Assembly (NCBI GenBank): GCA_902626725.1 | Contig: CACOGI010000001.1 | Location: forward strand, 140,001 to 204,000 | From: an uncultured Pelagibacteraceae bacterium | GTDB lineage: Bacteria > Pseudomonadota > Alphaproteobacteria > Pelagibacterales > Pelagibacteraceae | Direction of reading: 5' to 3' | DNA length: 64,000 bases | Part shown: one piece after another, positions 61,418 through 64,000 of the stretch | Position numbering within the stretch: position 1 is the stretch's first letter | How the letters are laid out: each line of letters begins with the position of its first letter | Notes under the pieces: model-generated | What the model was told of the DNA's origin: nothing | What the model saw: the letters and a program-made list of their open reading frames with translations, nothing else | Databases searched by the model: none | Translations under genes and position numbers: made by a program

Positions 61418-62407
61418 ATGTTAATTAAAAAAAATTTTATTTATTTTGGTTTATTGATAATTTTAAGTTTATTAATAAATTTAAAAACCAAAGCTGATAA
61501 TCATAATATTTATGAAGTTTTAGAGTTAATTCAAAAAGATTTAAAAACTTTAGAAAAAGCAGTTTATTCTCAAGCTACTAACTCTACAGACAGCCTAAAG
61601 ATAAGTACAAGCCTTGAAACAAATTCAGAGGATGTATTAACAAGACATTTATTAAAACTTTCGGATATTGAGACACAATTTCAAGCCCTTACAAATAAAT
61701 TTGAAGAGATAAATTTTAAATTGGATAAATTATCTAACAGATTGTCCAAAGTTCAAGCAGACAATCAAATTAGATTTCAAGATTTAGAAAATTCTAAATT
61801 ACAACAAGATCCATCAAACAAAATATCAAAAAAATCTAGTAAATCAAAATATGAATTATTACCGGGAAGTTCTCAACCTCAGGATTTAGGATCTATTTCT
61901 TATAAAGATAGTTCGACTGCAGAAATAACTCAAAAAATAGAGTCAATCGAAACAACTGCATCTATAGTAACTGAAAATTTTCAATCAGAGGAAAAAATTT
62001 TACCTGAAGTATCAGCAGAAAAACAATATGCGTTTGCAACAAGTTTTTTAAAAAATGGTGATTACCCAACTGCTGAAAGGGCATTTAGAGAGTTTGTTTT
62101 AGCTAATCCAGAACATGACTTAGCAGGTAACGCTCAGTACTGGTATGCAGAAACATTTAGAATAAGACAGCTATATACAGATGCAGCATCCGCTTACTTA
62201 GAGGGCTATCAAAAATATCCAAAAGGAGAAAAAGCACCTATAAATTTATTAAAGCTTGGTGTATCAATGGTTCAAATTGGAGAAAAAGATCAGGGTTGTA
62301 AAATGATTAATGGTGTTGAAAAACAATATCCAGAAGCAAACCAATCTGTAATTCAAAAAGCTAAATATGAGTCTCAAAAATTTGAATGTAGCAAACAAAA
62401 TTCCTAA
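61418..62407 (+). CDS. cpoB: Tol-Pal system protein CpoB (YbgF)
   Basis: About 329 residues from the ATG at 61418, since the earlier track start lies in the pal terminator. A signal peptide (MLIKKNFIYFGLLIILSLLINLKTKA) leads to a coiled-coil region (LLKLSDIETQFQALTNKFEEINFKLDKLSNRLSKVQ), a variable linker, and TPR repeats starting at AEKQYAFATSFLKNGDYPTAERAFREFVLANPEHDLAGNAQYWYAETF, diagnostic of CpoB. It coordinates cell-wall synthesis with Tol constriction. The last 41 bases overlap tilS. Confidence 0.9.
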   Translation: MLIKKNFIYFGLLIILSLLINLKTKADNHNIYEVLELIQKDLKTLEKAVYSQATNSTDSLKISTSLETNSEDVLTRHLLKLSDIETQFQALTNKFEEINFKLDKLSNRLSKVQADNQIRFQDLENSKLQQDPSNKISKKSSKSKYELLPGSSQPQDLGSISYKDSSTAEITQKIESIETTASIVTENFQSEEKILPEVSAEKQYAFATSFLKNGDYPTAERAFREFVLANPEHDLAGNAQYWYAETFRIRQLYTDAASAYLEGYQKYPKGEKAPINLLKLGVSMVQIGEKDQGCKMINGVEKQYPEANQSVIQKAKYESQKFECSKQNS

Positions 62408-63395
62408 AATTTTAAAAGAAAAATTAAAAAATAAAAAGATTAATCAAATTTATAAAGAATTTGACCGAAGTTTAAATATTTCAGAAAATTTTATTGTTGG
62501 TATTTCTGGAGGTCCAGATAGCTTGGCTTTAGCTTTTCTAGCTAAAATTTTCTCAATTAAAAAAAATATTAAAGCAAAATTTTTTGTTGTAAATCATAAA
62601 TTAAGACCTGAATCGACTACAGAAGTAAAAGACGTACAAAAGATTTTAAAAAAACATTATATTGATTGTAAAATATTGAATTGGGAGGGAAAAAAACCAT
62701 CAAAAAATGTTCAATCTTTAGCTAGAAAGAAGAGATATCAGCTCTTATTTGCTGAAAGTGATAAGTTGAAGATAAAAAATATCTTAATAGGGCATCACCA
62801 GGACGACCTTTTAGAGAATTTTTTTATAAGAATCTTAAGAGGTAGTGGATTAAAAGGTCTAGTTTCGCTAGACAAAAAAAGCAAAGTTGATGATAAAATT
62901 CTATTGAGACCTTTAATTAATCAAAAAAAAAAGGATTTAGTTTTTATTGCAAAAAAAGTCTTTAATTTTTACATAAAAGATCCCTCTAACAAAGATGACA
63001 AATATCAAAGGATTGTAGTTAGAAAATTAATTAAAGAACTACAAAAAAATGGTTTAGATAAAAAGAAGTTTAACCTGACAATTAAAAATCTAAAATATTC
63101 AGATATGGTCATTAGTTTTTACGTTAAAGCTAATTTAAAAAAAAATAGTTTTTTTTCAAAATCCAGCAAAAAAATGATTTTAAAAAAAGAGTATTTTAAA
63201 CAACCTCACGAAGTAGTTTTTCGATCACTTTCAGAATCAATCAAGCTTATTGGGGGAAAATATTATTCAGCTAGAGGTAAAAAATTAGATAGAATTATTG
63301 AGAATATGGAAAATGGCAGTTTATCTAAGCAAACTATAGGTGGCTGCATTATAGAAAAGGTAAATCAAACAGTAATAATCTCAAAAGAACATTAA
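62367..63395 (+). CDS. tilS: tRNA(Ile)-lysidine synthase
   Basis: 342 residues. FIVGISGGPDSLALAFLAKIF is the PP-loop, VNHKLRPES, LARKKRYQLLF and IGHHQDDLLENFFIRILRGSGLKGL complete the TilS core. It converts C34 of tRNA-Ile(CAT) to lysidine so that AUA is read as Ile. The ATG at 62367 gives a 41-base overlap with cpoB; a TTG at 62382 would shorten it. The C-terminal domain is reduced compared with E. coli (432 residues). The standard cpoB-tilS-ftsH order is kept. Confidence 0.92.
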   Translation: MSLKNLNVANKIPKILKEKLKNKKINQIYKEFDRSLNISENFIVGISGGPDSLALAFLAKIFSIKKNIKAKFFVVNHKLRPESTTEVKDVQKILKKHYIDCKILNWEGKKPSKNVQSLARKKRYQLLFAESDKLKIKNILIGHHQDDLLENFFIRILRGSGLKGLVSLDKKSKVDDKILLRPLINQKKKDLVFIAKKVFNFYIKDPSNKDDKYQRIVVRKLIKELQKNGLDKKKFNLTIKNLKYSDMVISFYVKANLKKNSFFSKSSKKMILKKEYFKQPHEVVFRSLSESIKLIGGKYYSARGKKLDRIIENMENGSLSKQTIGGCIIEKVNQTVIISKEH

Positions 63396-63458
63396 ATTAT
63401 CTCAAGATTGACCTAAATTGCCACTTGTTTAATTTATAATAATTCTTATTTTATAGTT

Positions 63459-64000
63459 ATGAATATGAAAAATCTAGCAATGTGGGCAATAATAGTTTTT
63501 TTAACTATCGGCTTATATAATATGTTCAAAAATCCTCAACCAAACAGAGGTGGGGGAAGCCAAGTAATATTTTCTGAATTTTTAACCTCAGTTGATAATG
63601 GAGAAGTTTTAAAAGTAGAAATCCAAGGTAACAATATAAAAGGTGTTTATTCTAATGGAGATAGTTTTACAACATATTCACCAAATGATCCAAACCTAAT
63701 TGAAAAACTCTCAGAAAAAGGTGTGAGTATTTCAGCTGCACCTATTGAAGAAAAAATGCCATCGCTGTTTGGTGTTTTACTTTCGTGGTTTCCGATGCTT
63801 CTTTTGATTGCAGTTTGGATTTTCTTTATGAGACAAATGCAAGGAGGAAAAGGTGGAGCAATGGGTTTTGGAAGATCAAAAGCAAAAATGATGAACGAGT
63901 TAAAAGGTAAAGTAACTTTTAATGATGTTGCAGGTGTAGAAGAGGCAAAAGAAGAAGTTGAGGAAATTGTGGAGTTTTTAAAAGATCCAAAAAAATTTAG
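63459..64000 (+). CDS. ftsH: ATP-dependent zinc metalloprotease FtsH, N-terminal part (runs off the window; absent from the ORF track)
   Basis: About 180 codons are present. MNMKNLAMWAIIVFLTIGLYNMF is the first helix, a periplasmic FtsH_ext domain follows (VIFSEFLTSVDNGEVLKVEIQGNNIKGVY), and LLSWFPMLLLIAVWIFFMRQMQ is the second helix. GRSKAKMMNELKGKVTFNDVAGVEEAKEEVEEIVEFLKDPKKF opens the AAA domain. The ATPase and protease domains lie beyond base 64000. A TATAAT box at 63435-63440 lies in the leader but lacks a well-spaced -35. Confidence 0.96.
   Translation, partial: MNMKNLAMWAIIVFLTIGLYNMFKNPQPNRGGGSQVIFSEFLTSVDNGEVLKVEIQGNNIKGVYSNGDSFTTYSPNDPNLIEKLSEKGVSISAAPIEEKMPSLFGVLLSWFPMLLLIAVWIFFMRQMQGGKGGAMGFGRSKAKMMNELKGKVTFNDVAGVEEAKEEVEEIVEFLKDPKKF

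Noticed and set aside
63408-63440. ftsH promoter TTGACC ... TATAAT
   Set aside because: The spacer is 21 bases, too long for a normal sigma-70 promoter; no sigma-32 match was clear either.

Overview
The window looks like part of a very AT-rich, streamlined alphaproteobacterial genome of the SAR11 clade (Candidatus Pelagibacter type). The evidence is the low GC, gene spacings of a few bases or overlaps, alphaproteobacterial markers (a TrcR/DUF1013 regulator, a three-subunit pntAA-pntAB-pntB transhydrogenase, a DUF4164-zapA pair) and the layout: the 3' end of 23S rRNA, then about 41.7 kb of surface-polysaccharide genes, then 5S rRNA. A hypervariable region between 23S and 5S rRNA is described for SAR11 (HVR2), so its position is known. 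The particular gene content and several details below are what this window adds. The assignment is by recognition, not by a database search.

Region 1 (1-284) is the 3' end of 23S rRNA. Region 2 (285-41957) is the hypervariable island: about 40 genes packed end to end on both strands, with no transposase, integrase or tRNA. It encodes activated sugars, glycosyltransferases, export and decoration. There are four sugar modules: (a) a nonulosonic-acid-like set (cytidylyltransferase, NeuB-type synthase without its C-terminal SAF domain, PseG-like protein, radical SAM/SPASM enzyme, SDR, PseC-like aminotransferase); (b) a UDP-hexuronate pair (nucleotide-sugar dehydrogenase and 4-epimerase); (c) a GDP-deoxyhexose set (gmd, fcl and a ColD-like PLP enzyme with His in place of the Schiff-base Lys), which suggests a GDP-colitose-like sugar; (d) two DegT aminotransferases each found with a GMC oxidoreductase. 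Assembly is by a WecA/MraY-like initiating transferase, four consecutive GT4 and four GT2 glycosyltransferases, two polytopic GT-C-like proteins and a PglK/MsbA-like ABC flippase. Decoration would come from a sulfotransferase, a carbamoyltransferase, several methyltransferases, an SGNH-like protein and a 2-oxoglutarate oxygenase.

Region 3 (41958-64000) is conserved core. The 5S rRNA has its own good sigma-70-like promoter and is followed 18 bases later by rpmJ, a small cytochrome oxidase subunit IV, pntAA-pntAB-pntB and a transaldolase-like gene. A minus-strand block follows: tkt, gap, pgk, class I fba, thiE, efp, suhB, rpmE, trcR, rpsU and initiator tRNA-fMet. After it, on the plus strand, come DUF4164-zapA, 5-formyl-THF cyclo-ligase, a YmdB-like phosphoesterase, yebC, a phage-type ruvC, tolQRAB-pal-cpoB, tilS and the start of ftsH.

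The most interesting signals are: rpsU (bS21), which has a perfect Shine-Dalgarno but no ATG and probably starts at AUU, directly upstream of initiator tRNA; the detached 5S gene with its own promoter; the ColD-like enzyme beside gmd/fcl; the SAF-less NeuB in an operon with a radical SAM enzyme; the recurring DegT plus GMC pairing; and the absence of ruvA, ruvB and ybgC between ruvC and tolQ.
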